Of a DNA stretch of 64,000 bases, positions 15,066 through 22,290 are shown piece by piece. The position numbers and the translations under genes are program-made. The DNA is taken from NCBI GenBank assembly GCA_019359445.1, contig JAHHHJ010000008.1, forward strand, positions 124,001-188,000, in the 5' to 3' direction. The stretch is from Kastovskya adunca ATA6-11-RM4 (lineage in GTDB: Bacteria > Cyanobacteriota > Cyanobacteriia > Cyanobacteriales > Coleofasciculaceae). Below the pieces are notes generated by a model, which did not search any database, was not told the DNA's origin, and saw only the letters and a program-made list of their open reading frames with translations. How positions within the stretch are numbered: the first letter of the stretch is position 1; every line of letters begins with the position of its first letter.

Positions 15066-16074
15066 TGTCTTTTTCTTCCGGCTTAGGTGAGGCAGAAGGT
15101 TGTGGAGGTACAGCCTCAGAATCAGAAATGCCCAGCTCTCTCAACTTTTGCTCGTGAGTGCGGCGTCGGACAACTGCACCAAGCCGCCACATATCAGCCA
15201 TGTGTCGATTCAACTCGGCTGGGCGGATAGTCTCCTGGACTACGTTATTAGCGGATGGGCGCGACGGCAACGGACGAAGAGCAACCCCAGAGCGCTCCAT
15301 TGCTTTGATTAAGTCATAGGATGAGGGGCAGGCATACTCGCTGCTGGCGCATACAGCCTCAATAGCCATTGCTGCCTGTTCCTCTATTTCAGGATTGTTA
15401 TTAGGAATTTCAACATCCCAGATGATCCGCAGGGCATCTAGCACAGCGAAACTATCAGCGAGTAGCGGCAGAAGAGTTTTCTGATGAGCAGCAGTGCCGC
15501 TAAATTCACCAGAGTTGATCAGCAGTTTTTGCTGTTCTTGAACTTGCCGATACACTTCTCTCAGCAAAGTAATATCTCTGGGAATGCTATTTCCTTCCAG
15601 CTCTTTCTGAGACTTGCTCAACATAAAAGCCCTACGGGCATTCTTAGCATTGTCTACCAAGCTCTCTGTTTCTAGAAGTGCCAGTCCCAGCGCTTCGTCC
15701 CTAGCTTGAGTAGTAGCGTCGATTTGTAATGAGGGAATTTCAATTTCAGCAGGGGAAGTAGAAGGAGTAGGAGTCGGCTGCTGAGTTTGAGGCTCTTGAA
15801 CTTGAACGTTTTGGAGCTGCTTAACTTCCCGCTGAGGGCGGTTAAGCAGAATGCTGCTGACAATCCCCAATCCCGCAAGTCCTACTAGTACAGTGAAAAT
15901 TCGACGGCGATTAACGTCTTTCGCCTTCAGTGCTGAATCTACAAGTTCTTTGTGTTGAGAAGTAACGTCAACGGGTTCTTGTTCTTCTGGTTGAGGTTTT
16001 CCATTACTTTGAGCAGAAACCTCTTCCTCTTCCTGCGGCTCCCAAATTTCAAATCCTTCAAACCCTCCCATCAT
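15049..16074 (-). CDS. single-pass membrane protein with proline-rich linker
   Basis: A 341-residue protein with an acidic cytoplasmic N-terminus (about 1-58), one membrane segment (IFTVLVGLAGLGIVSSILL, about 60-78), a Pro/Gln/Thr linker and a helical C-terminal domain with two Cys residues (VCASSEYACPSS) likely to be in the periplasm. This order resembles VirB10/TonB-type proteins that span the periplasm, although the C-terminal domain does not look like VirB10. It overlaps the ATPase gene by 17 bases. A scaffold linking inner membrane and cell wall is inferred from architecture. Confidence 0.65.
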   Translation of the reverse strand: MMGGFEGFEIWEPQEEEEVSAQSNGKPQPEEQEPVDVTSQHKELVDSALKAKDVNRRRIFTVLVGLAGLGIVSSILLNRPQREVKQLQNVQVQEPQTQQPTPTPSTSPAEIEIPSLQIDATTQARDEALGLALLETESLVDNAKNARRAFMLSKSQKELEGNSIPRDITLLREVYRQVQEQQKLLINSGEFSGTAAHQKTLLPLLADSFAVLDALRIIWDVEIPNNNPEIEEQAAMAIEAVCASSEYACPSSYDLIKAMERSGVALRPLPSRPSANNVVQETIRPAELNRHMADMWRLGAVVRRRTHEQKLRELGISDSEAVPPQPSASPKPEEKDNGLPK

Positions 16075-16165
16075 GGCAAAAGCCTCGGTTGCAAATAGCG
16101 GTTGTTTGGTTGCAGGCTCAACATGGAAAAATCAGTGGTTGAGCCTGGTTGCTGGTTGTTAGATG

Positions 16166-16501
16166 CTACGAACCCAGGCGATTCTGGCCCGATAGCGCTG
16201 CGTAGGCTTCCGAAAGCCTTGCTGCTTGCTCTGGCTCTATTTCAGAGCGCTGAAGTTGCATCAAGATAGCTTCCTCTGGGGTTGTTGGAATCTTCCGCTT
16301 TCCCAGAAACTCAGCCACCAGCAGGGTAGCGGCGGAAGCTAATCCAGCCCCCGTTCCTATTTGGTAGGCGATCGCCATCATTCGCTCTTCGGAAACAGAC
16401 TTTTCCAATGCAGGCAAGACTAGGAGCTGCATCGCAACAGCACTGCCTACAACTCCCGTCGCTGCTACACCTAATGCTTTTACTAAGAGGTTCACGAACA
16501 T
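16166..16501 (-). CDS. small two-membrane-segment protein
   Basis: A 111-residue protein with hydrophobic segments at about 5-28 (VKALGVAATGVVGSAVAMQL) and 43-63 (YQIGTGAGLASAATLLVAEF) and a helical acidic tail. AAGGAGAAC precedes ATG 16501. Small Gly/Ala-rich helices of this sort are common in phage membrane-associated coat proteins and in pilins, but no family is recognised. A 91-base gap separates it from the next gene of the operon. Confidence 0.6.
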   Translation of the reverse strand: MFVNLLVKALGVAATGVVGSAVAMQLLVLPALEKSVSEERMMAIAYQIGTGAGLASAATLLVAEFLGKRKIPTTPEEAILMQLQRSEIEPEQAARLSEAYAALSGQNRLGS

Positions 16502-16515
16502 TCTCCTTTGGAGTT

Positions 16516-17076
16516 CTAGGCAGTTGCAGAGGAGGGTGCCTTCTCTGAAGCCGCGCCCTCTAGCGTCCTCGCATCGGTCGAGAAACCATCTAGTAAGTTT
16601 CCCTCGTCATACCCAAGGATGTTTCCTAGCAGGCACGCTTCCACGAGTCGCTCTGATTGACGGACTTTTTCCTTGACTTCTGGGGAGTGAAAATTCCCCG
16701 TTGCCAGATATTGGGCAGTGCGGACGTTTTTGGTGATAACTAGTCCTGCCGCCTGTTTCTCAGCACTGCGATCGATTAGTGCAAGCTGATCTTGCCGCAT
16801 TTCCTCGGCAGTCTTGGCACCTTCCTCATTGATTTTTTCCGTATAAGCCTGCGTCTTAGAATTTGCCGTGACAGCCCGTTCTCCGGCACGGTAACGTTTA
16901 ATTGCTTCACCTGGCTCTCTAATACTTTGGGCAGTCATTAAGGAATCGATCTCATCAATCTCTTTACACTGGTTTTTTGTGAACGGCTCAGAGGCTCCAA
17001 TACCCTCTGCGATTGCCTTTCCACGAGCCTTAGAAACAACCTTTTTACCTTGAAACAGTTGAGCAATCGTCGTCAT
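16516..17076 (-). CDS. soluble helical protein, first product of the envelope operon
   Basis: 186 residues from ATG 17076, chosen because GAGGAAAGCT lies just upstream; the frame is open to 17112. The protein is highly helical, charged and Ala-rich (EEGAKTAEEMRQDQLALIDR) with no membrane segment. It overlaps the end of the small HTH-like gene by 32 bases. It is followed after 14 bases by a two-membrane-segment gene. It could be an abundant structural or scaffold protein, but I recognise no family. Confidence 0.6.
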   Translation of the reverse strand: MTTIAQLFQGKKVVSKARGKAIAEGIGASEPFTKNQCKEIDEIDSLMTAQSIREPGEAIKRYRAGERAVTANSKTQAYTEKINEEGAKTAEEMRQDQLALIDRSAEKQAAGLVITKNVRTAQYLATGNFHSPEVKEKVRQSERLVEACLLGNILGYDEGNLLDGFSTDARTLEGAASEKAPSSATA

Positions 17077-17341
17077 AGCTTTCCTCGGTGAAATTATATT
17101 TATTGCCGCCACACCTAAGGTGCAGCGCGTACTTGAGCAGTTTTTTGTATTCAGAAAGGGAAAAGAAATCAGCGTTTGAAGAGATTTCTAAACAGTCGCA
17201 CCATCGCCAAAAAGTGGATTGGTTGACTGTCCTTTGTGATACTCCCCACCGTTTGAGTGAAATGTCGGCAATCACTTTCTTCTTGGGGACTTGTGTTTGG
17301 ATACCATGCATCTTGCATTCAAATTTCCATGCACCTTGCAT
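17045..17341 (-). CDS. small HTH-like protein heading the envelope operon
   Basis: Up to 98 residues from ATG 17341 (ATG 17311 is a shorter choice). The segment ADISLKRWGVSQRTVNQSTF followed by WRWCDCLEI looks like a helix-turn-helix with a recognition-helix tryptophan, similar to small MerR-like or excisionase-like DNA-binding proteins of cyanobacteria. It could activate or repress the operon it heads. Two near-identical 15-base DNA repeats lie over its apparent start, so the true start may be downstream. Confidence 0.55.
   Translation of the reverse strand: MQGAWKFECKMHGIQTQVPKKKVIADISLKRWGVSQRTVNQSTFWRWCDCLEISSNADFFSLSEYKKLLKYALHLRCGGNKYNFTEESYDDDCSTVSR
17304..17341. promoter_or_regulatory. 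two direct 15-base repeats at the head of the envelope operon
   Basis: CCATGCATCTTGCAT (17304-17318) and CCATGCACCTTGCAT (17327-17341) differ at one base and are spaced 23 bases apart, close to two helical turns. The spacing is not a multiple of three, so the repetition is at DNA level. They could be binding sites for the regulator of the envelope operon. Confidence 0.45.
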
Positions 17342-17358
17342 AGAGGCTTGTAAACATT

Positions 17359-17383
17359 AAAAAGCCCCTCAAGTTGAGGGGCT
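17359..17383 (-). terminator. intrinsic terminator separating the HTH operon from the envelope operon
   Basis: On the minus strand AGCCCCTCAA pairs perfectly with TTGAGGGGCT and is followed by TTTTT (17363-17359). It ends the transcript of the genes at 17419-17854 and insulates the envelope operon, which therefore needs its own promoter. Confidence 0.85.
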
Positions 17384-17418
17384 AGGTGCAAGAGCGGTAG
17401 TATTGTCCACTTCAGCCG

Positions 17419-17640
17419 TTAGTCTTCTTCATGATCGTTCACCAGAAATGTGTTGTCATTTTTGCTGAAAACTAATTCCTGTTTAAATTCGACAACATAG
17501 ACCCTTGTTAGTTCGTACTTTTCAGCTCTGTCATCAAATAGGCAGTTAACTGTTTGAACTTCTTTTCTGCCTGAGTTGCAATAGTGGATAGTCCCAGTGA
17601 TAGTTCTAATTTTCATAGGTGTTAGTTCCACTTCAAGCAA
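17419..17640 (-). CDS. small hypothetical protein
   Basis: Up to 73 residues from a TTG at 17640, or 65 from ATG 17616. It is beta-rich (IRTITGTIHYCNSGRKEVQT, VYVVEFKQELVF) with an acidic tail, and has no known family. The TTG start overlaps the end of the upstream HTH gene by 8 bases, suggesting coupling. The transcript ends at the strong terminator just downstream. Confidence 0.5.
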   Translation of the reverse strand: MLEVELTPMKIRTITGTIHYCNSGRKEVQTVNCLFDDRAEKYELTRVYVVEFKQELVFSKNDNTFLVNDHEED

Positions 17641-17854
17641 CTTGGCTTTCTGTCTCTGCTTTTTTTTCGCGCTCCCACTTTTCGTCCAGGAGCTGGCAGG
17701 TACGCTGTACCAGATCGGATGGATGCCTAAATTTCTTAGCTGTAGAGCGGAAGCCCCAAGCTCTCACCGTTGCCTCAGTGAGATGCAGTTCATTTGCTAG
17801 CTGAGTATATGACAAGTTCCACTTTCTTAAGAGAGCGATCGGGTGCATAATCAA
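17633..17854 (-). CDS. small HTH DNA-binding protein
   Basis: About 73 residues from TTG 17854 or two fewer from ATG 17848; AGGAGG lies upstream. The segment LSYTQLANELHLTEATVRAW is a clear helix-turn-helix of the Cro/C1 or MerR type. It is divergent from the RHH gene at 17997 with a 140-base control region between them that carries a perfect inverted repeat. It could form a regulatory pair with that gene near the right end of the element. Confidence 0.65.
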   Translation of the reverse strand: MIMHPIALLRKWNLSYTQLANELHLTEATVRAWGFRSTAKKFRHPSDLVQRTCQLLDEKWEREKKAETESQVA

Positions 17855-17937
17855 ATTGCCTCCTTTGGGGGTAAGCGATCGCTTGCGATATCTGGTGGAT
17901 GGAGCGGCGATCGCTTTTGCTTGTAGTTTACTCCCAA

Positions 17938-17978
17938 ATGGGAAAATGGGAAAATTACCACTAGAGGAATTTTCCCAT
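17938..17978. promoter_or_regulatory. candidate operator between divergent regulators
   Basis: ATGGGAAAATT (17946-17956) and AATTTTCCCAT (17968-17978) are a perfect 11-base inverted repeat with an 11-base spacer. A third, direct half-site ATGGGAAAAT overlaps at 17938-17947. It lies 18 bases before the ATG of the RHH gene, where a repressor would block its expression. Confidence 0.6.
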
Positions 17979-17996
17979 CAATGCCAAAATTAGGGC

Positions 17997-18302
17997 ATGG
18001 AAGATACTGAAGAAATCAAACTAAAGATAAACCCTGCTCTAAAACAACGTTTTCAAATTAAGTGTGCAGAACGGCGCACTAAGATGAGTCCAGTCTTGCG
18101 AGACTTCATTCAGTCTTGGTGCGAGGCTGATTCTAACGAAAGTACCTCATCCAATCTGGCGGCTGAATTCCTCAAAAAAGTAGCAGCGGGAGAAACTCCA
18201 GATAATCGCGAATTTGTAGCCTTAGCCGCTGAGTTGGGTATAAGTACAAGAGAGCTAATGAAAATAAAGAAATCCGAAAACGGAGTGAAAAATGGGATCT
18301 AA
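17997..18302 (+). CDS. ribbon-helix-helix-like DNA-binding protein
   Basis: A 101-residue protein. Residues 6-43 (IKLKINPALKQRFQIKCAER, then KMSPVLRDFIQSW) have the strand-helix-helix pattern of RHH (CopG/Arc-like) proteins. The C-terminal part (AALAAELGISTRELMKIKK pattern) may be a second helix-turn-helix. A perfect inverted repeat just upstream is a likely autoregulatory site. Its end overlaps the start of the next gene by 11 bases, so both are one unit. Confidence 0.65.
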   Translation: MEDTEEIKLKINPALKQRFQIKCAERRTKMSPVLRDFIQSWCEADSNESTSSNLAAEFLKKVAAGETPDNREFVALAAELGISTRELMKIKKSENGVKNGI

Positions 18303-18957
18303 TCTTCTTTGGCAGACAATTCGCCATACAGACTGGAAAGTCTCCGTCGATTTTCAGTCCCGGACTCTCAAGATATCTAACCTCAAAAATCCTAAAGAGC
18401 ATCAACAGCTTTTAGATAAGCACCTTGAGGAAATTGCCTTGTGGGCTTATCGAGTAGGTTGCCAGCAAGCGTTGATAGGGAATTATCTAGAGATTCCGGT
18501 AGAGATGGTTACTACGTCAACCAATGAGGCTGAAGGTGATCGCGTCATCGTTCAACCGGAACGCACTTTGATATCTTCCCCCAGGTCTCGCACAGAAGAA
18601 TTAGAGATTGAGGCAAAGTCCGCTCCCAATCCCGTAGGTTTTGCAAGCCTACGGAATGGCAAGATCCTCTACATGAATCCCAAAATGCCTTCCTTCACAG
18701 GTTTGCCCTTTGATGAGATCGCACCGCCCGATATTAGAGAGCAGTTCCAGTCACGCTCAGGCTTGCAGCCCGACGACCTGGACGCCTTCAACTCGCGACT
18801 AGAACAAGACGGCGTAATCAACGGCTTCCTAACCGCCTTCCGCACCAACGGCGACTTCGGGCGATTCTGGGGAAAGTTCAGCAAAGAAATTTACAACGGC
18901 GTCCCCATCAGAAGATCCGAGTATCACCACTTCGAGCTACTCCAAGCCTGCTGCTAA
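18292..18957 (+). CDS. PAS-like domain protein next to the element right end
   Basis: A 221-residue protein. The N-terminal 80 residues look helical (KEHQQLLDKHLEEIALWAYR). The C-terminal part (about 118-215) reads like a PAS-type sensor domain: LRNGKILYMNPKMPSFTGLP, later LTAFRTNGDFGRFWGKFSK and a final HFELL strand. CGGAGTGAAAA precedes ATG 18292. It is co-transcribed with the RHH gene and ends at a strong terminator. PAS-like domains in element genes could sense a signal for induction, but the ligand is unknown and similarity is by pattern only. Confidence 0.6.
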   Translation: MGSNLLWQTIRHTDWKVSVDFQSRTLKISNLKNPKEHQQLLDKHLEEIALWAYRVGCQQALIGNYLEIPVEMVTTSTNEAEGDRVIVQPERTLISSPRSRTEELEIEAKSAPNPVGFASLRNGKILYMNPKMPSFTGLPFDEIAPPDIREQFQSRSGLQPDDLDAFNSRLEQDGVINGFLTAFRTNGDFGRFWGKFSKEIYNGVPIRRSEYHHFELLQACC

Positions 18958-18986
18958 CGAAACAAATAAGCCTGAATATCACTAGA

Positions 18987-19021
18987 AGGTCTAGGTAGCG
19001 TTAAACTACCCAGACCTTTTT
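18987..19021 (+). terminator. intrinsic terminator after the PAS-like gene
   Basis: AGGTCT-A-GGTAG pairs with CTACC-C-AGACCT across a short loop and is followed by TTTTT (19017-19021). It ends the plus-strand RHH/PAS transcript. Confidence 0.88.
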
Positions 19022-19025
19022 AGCA

Positions 19026-19295
19026 ATGTTAAACCCAAGCAAATCGTCCATACTGACCGACCACCTTGCAAATTGGATCGCAGCGATCGCGACAGCGGCA
19101 ACCTTAACGACACTCGCGACAGTCAGCAACACAAACAATCAAGTAGCCCGGTTAGAAGAACAGAATAAAGCTATCAAAGAGCAGCTCAATAAAATCGAAG
19201 TCGCAGTGGAGCGACAATCTGCTACGCAAACTTCGAGCGCACAACTAATAAGTCAACTACAAATAAAAGTCGAGTCACTAGAAAATAGAAGGTAG
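19026..19295 (+). CDS. small membrane/coiled-coil protein at the right end
   Basis: An 89-residue protein with one N-terminal hydrophobic segment (LANWIAAIATAATLTTLATV, about 14-34) followed by a coiled coil (QVARLEEQNKAIKEQLNKIE). It starts 5 bases after a terminator without a visible ribosome-binding site, so its expression route is unclear. Its membrane plus coiled-coil layout parallels the 70-residue protein at 7818. It is the last gene before the element end. Confidence 0.5.
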   Translation: MLNPSKSSILTDHLANWIAAIATAATLTTLATVSNTNNQVARLEEQNKAIKEQLNKIEVAVERQSATQTSSAQLISQLQIKVESLENRR

Positions 19296-19329
19296 CTTAT
19301 TGCAAAATATACTCAGTAAGAATAGGCTG

Positions 19330-19480
19330 ATTAATCAATCTATTTGTCATAGTCGCGACAACATTAATCAATCTATTTGTCATAGTCCAAAAGCGGTAAT
19401 CCCTTGAAAGGACGCTATACCAACACTTCCCGCTAAGTTCCAAGAAGTCTCGAATTAATCAATGTAAGTGTCGCCCTACA
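19330..19480. repeat. right terminus with three transposase-binding-like repeats
   Basis: The consensus ATTAATCAATNTANNTGTC occurs at 19330, 19363 and 19454, all in the same orientation. The first two copies are identical over 25 bases, and the third runs directly into the terminal CTACA at 19480. Mu carries three MuA sites at its right end in a similar way. The complementary strand begins TGTAGGGCGACAC, a TG-terminus. Confidence 0.8.
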
Positions 19481-20696
19481 TATGATGCAGCAAATCTCCC
19501 TGAGGAAGTTGAGGAACACCAGCTGTAGCAATGGGGTTTTGCCAGGGACGGTTATTTGCCTCATACTGGCACTGGTTTCTCAGCGCCACTCCCATCATGT
19601 CTAGTGCCTCACTGTAGTAGCGATAGGCAAAGCCCGGATCAAATACAGCGCGGATTTGTACACCCTGTTGAGCGGACACTTCCAAAAGGTTCACGAGCGG
19701 CTGCTCAGAAAAGACAAACAACGCCAAGTCAACGCTTTGAGTAGCTGTACTCAACGTTTTGCCAATTAGACCGTTACTGCTCTGACTCCAGAGTAGGGTA
19801 GCAGAGGCAGGAGAAAATTGTGCGGTAACAGTGACATCACCGAGGGTAACTGGCTGTAGCGCTCGCATCGGCTTTTTGACACCAAATCGACTATCAGGCT
19901 GCCCTGCGAGTCCATCGCCCCACATAAGATTGAATTCTTCGGTAAACTGAACGGCGAGTTCTGGACTGCTAATTTTCAAAAGATTGTTGGCATTGCCTCG
20001 GCTTTCCGCCACACTGAGATCGCCGTGGATGTCGCTACTTGTAAAGTTTGCACTGGTAACAATCAGCCGACTGTTATCAACAATGACAAACTTGTGATGC
20101 ATTAATCCAGTGCCTTTAGAGCCGTCTGCCGTATCGTCAATAACAGGAATACCAGAATTACGGAGCACAACCAAAGCATCTTTGGTGTTGATTTCCTCCG
20201 GACTCAGTTGACCATCGTCATTGCTGTCTACTAACTTGCGAAACTCGTTGTAACGCGATCGCTCCCTTTCCGGCAATTTTTCTACTTCAGCAGCGGTGTA
20301 TTCACTCCAGGGACGACTGTAGGTATTTTCGAGAATCACTCTCACCTGTATCCCAGCTTGATGACGCTCTACTAACGCCTGAGCAATTTTGGGCAGACGT
20401 AACTCCTGCACCGCAACATCTACAGTGGACTCAGCCGAGGCGATCGCTTCTACAATGAGCGCCTCCAAATCATCCCCTGAACGCTTGAGTTGTCGATAAG
20501 AATCTGTATACTCCGCTGATTCTGCCTGATTAAAGTAAACCTGTACAAACGTATCTTGAGGCAGAGGAGCCGGACGCTGTAGTTGGGAGCGGGCTTGTTG
20601 ACACCCTGAAAGCAGTAGTGTTAGCAGCAAGGCGCTGCAAACAGACAACCGAGTTGGAGAACGTTGAGACACAAGCGTTGTTTGATAGTGAACCAA
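19476..20696 (-). pseudogene. phospholipase-D-like lipoprotein interrupted by the element
   Basis: The visible 406 residues begin with a lipoprotein signal ending LLLSGC. The first HKD motif reads HHKFVIVDNSRLIVTSANFT. An EF-hand-like insertion DSNDDGQLSPEE precedes it. The frame then ends GDLLHHM and a TAG whose bases belong to the element end. PLD-family proteins of this kind continue GDLLHHK into the second HKD motif, so the gene has lost its second half-site to insertion and the product should be inactive. The missing 3' part should lie beyond the other end of the element, left of the window. In life it would have been an envelope phosphodiesterase or nuclease. Confidence 0.88.
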
Positions 20697-20978
20697 GGAA
20701 TGAATAATGAAGATTATTCCTCAATCATTATTCCCATTTGCCTTAACATAAACACCAAGTCTACGAGTCTGGTTTATCTGTTGCGGCAGACTCCTAGCAC
20801 CACAAGCCGTCATCTCCCATGAGGTTTATAACATTAGTAAACCGGGTATTTAGATGAAGTATGAAGGAGGTTATTGGTTCTCCCTATCCCCTGATCTCAC
20901 GACTGAGAACTCACAACAACAGACAACGGACAAGCCAGCGCTATATCCTAAAAGAGATAGCCCGTTGCGAAATTTAAG

Positions 20979-22148
20979 ATGCAAATTTATCTGGATTATA
21001 GTGCCACAACACCAACGCGCCCAGAAGCGATCGCTGCGATGCAAAAAGTTCTCACACAACAGTGGGGTAATCCCTCTAGCCTGCATGAGTGGGGACAACA
21101 GTCAGCGACGTTAATTGAACAAGCGAGAATGCAGGTAGCAGGACTAATTAATGCCGCTACCTCCGAATCAGTGATCTTTACCTCCGGTGGCACTGAGGCG
21201 GATAATTTCGCCATCATGGGTGTGGCACGTTCCTACCAGAAACCCCAGCATTTAATTATTTCCAGCGTTGAACATTCTGCGATCGCCGAACCAGCTAACT
21301 TATTAGAGCAACAAGGGTGGGAAGTGACGCGGCTACCAGTAGATAGCCAGGGACGAGTCAACCCAGAGGATTTAAAAAACGCCCTGCAAGCCAATACCGT
21401 TTTAGTCTCAGTCATTTACGGTCAAAGCGAAGTCGGCACCTTACAACCGATTGTAGAACTGGGAGAAATTGCCCGCGATCGCGGCGTTTTGTTTCATACC
21501 GATGCCGTCCAAGTTGCCGGACGTCTGCCGATTGACATGCAACAGCTCCCCATCGATTTGCTTTCGCTTTCCAGCCATAAAATTTACGGCCCTCAAGGAG
21601 CAGGAGCGCTTTATATCCGTCCCGGCGTGAAATTAGTTCCCCTCTTATTAGGTGGGGGACAAGAGATGAAACTGCGTTCCGGCACCCAAGCTGTGCCAAT
21701 GATTGTCGGTTTCGGCGTGGCGGCGGAACTTGCCGCCGATGAACTAGCCAAAGAGACACCTCGACTAATCGAGTTACGCAACAAACTCTTCGAGGAATTG
21801 GCAGATACACCCAATCTAAAACCCACAGGTTCTCGGTTGCACCGCTTACCTCATCACGTTAGTTTCTGTATAACCAACACAGACAACACAAGCATCACAG
21901 GTAAAACCCTGGTGCGGCAACTTAACCTAGCTGGCATTGGGATCAGCGCGGGTTCCGCTTGTCATAGCGGGAAACTCAGCCCTAGCCCCATCATGCTTGC
22001 CATGGGCTACAGTGACGTAGAAGCCCTAGGAGGAATTCGCCTAACCCTAGGACGTGAGACTACAGAAGCCGATGTAGAGTGGACAGCAATGGTTCTCAAG
22101 CAAATCCTCAAGCGACTGATACCCAAAGCCGCCTTATCGACTGTCTAA
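20979..22148 (+). CDS. cysteine desulfurase (NifS/IscS family)
   Basis: A 389-residue PLP enzyme that takes sulfur from cysteine for iron-sulfur clusters and thiolated cofactors. Diagnostic segments are DYSATTPTRPEA, GGTEADNFAIMG, SSVEHSA, the PLP lysine in SLSSHKIYGPQG (K201) and the catalytic cysteine in SAGSACHSGK (C328). Length and motifs fit class I desulfurases. The usual NNEVGT segment reads GQSEVGT here. The start has only a weak ribosome-binding site. It is not next to other Fe-S genes; a TnpB insertion follows directly. I cannot tell the NifS from the IscS role by sequence alone. Confidence 0.92.
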   Translation: MQIYLDYSATTPTRPEAIAAMQKVLTQQWGNPSSLHEWGQQSATLIEQARMQVAGLINAATSESVIFTSGGTEADNFAIMGVARSYQKPQHLIISSVEHSAIAEPANLLEQQGWEVTRLPVDSQGRVNPEDLKNALQANTVLVSVIYGQSEVGTLQPIVELGEIARDRGVLFHTDAVQVAGRLPIDMQQLPIDLLSLSSHKIYGPQGAGALYIRPGVKLVPLLLGGGQEMKLRSGTQAVPMIVGFGVAAELAADELAKETPRLIELRNKLFEELADTPNLKPTGSRLHRLPHHVSFCITNTDNTSITGKTLVRQLNLAGIGISAGSACHSGKLSPSPIMLAMGYSDVEALGGIRLTLGRETTEADVEWTAMVLKQILKRLIPKAALSTV

Positions 22149-22149
22149 T

Positions 22150-22290
22150 TTCAGTGACAACTCCTACACCAACTGAGTACAGTATGGTGTAGGCTTCTCA
22201 GCGACTCCTGAAGAGAGCATAGGACATTAACTGAGCTTTAAGAACGGTTTGCCCATCCGCTCTGTTTCTGATATTTATAGCTGCATTATG
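22150..22290 (-). ncRNA. candidate omega (guide) RNA region of the TnpB element
   Basis: In IS605-type elements the guide RNA overlaps the 3' end of tnpB and runs to the right end. The corresponding region here holds the terminal hairpin at 22163-22193. The guide would come from the sequence flanking it, near the end of the desulfurase gene. This is inferred from the family only, and the limits are approximate. Confidence 0.3.

Larger units (their letters stand above)
1..19480. mobile_element. Mu-type transposable element (right part, continues beyond left edge)
   Basis: The segment has a MuA-type transposase, a MuB-type ATPase, a GemA-like protein and a divergent repressor, which is the core of Mu-like transposable phages. 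The right boundary is placed at 19480 because the sequence ends in CTACA (TGTAG on the other strand, the usual TG...CA terminus), three related direct repeats lie just inside it, and the flanking lipoprotein gene is broken there. The left end is not in the window. A 5-bp target duplication would be TATGA (19481-19485). No head, tail, portal or terminase gene is seen in this part. The 8.5-17.3 kb operon codes for envelope and DNA-translocation functions instead. Confidence 0.85.

Noticed and set aside
13635-16074. Complete type IV secretion system
   Set aside because: Only a coupling-protein-like ATPase and a VirB10-like layout are seen; VirB4, VirB8, VirB9 and a relaxase are absent in the window.
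20854-21114. 86-residue frame before the cysteine desulfurase
   Set aside because: It overlaps the real gene start in another frame and lacks coding features.
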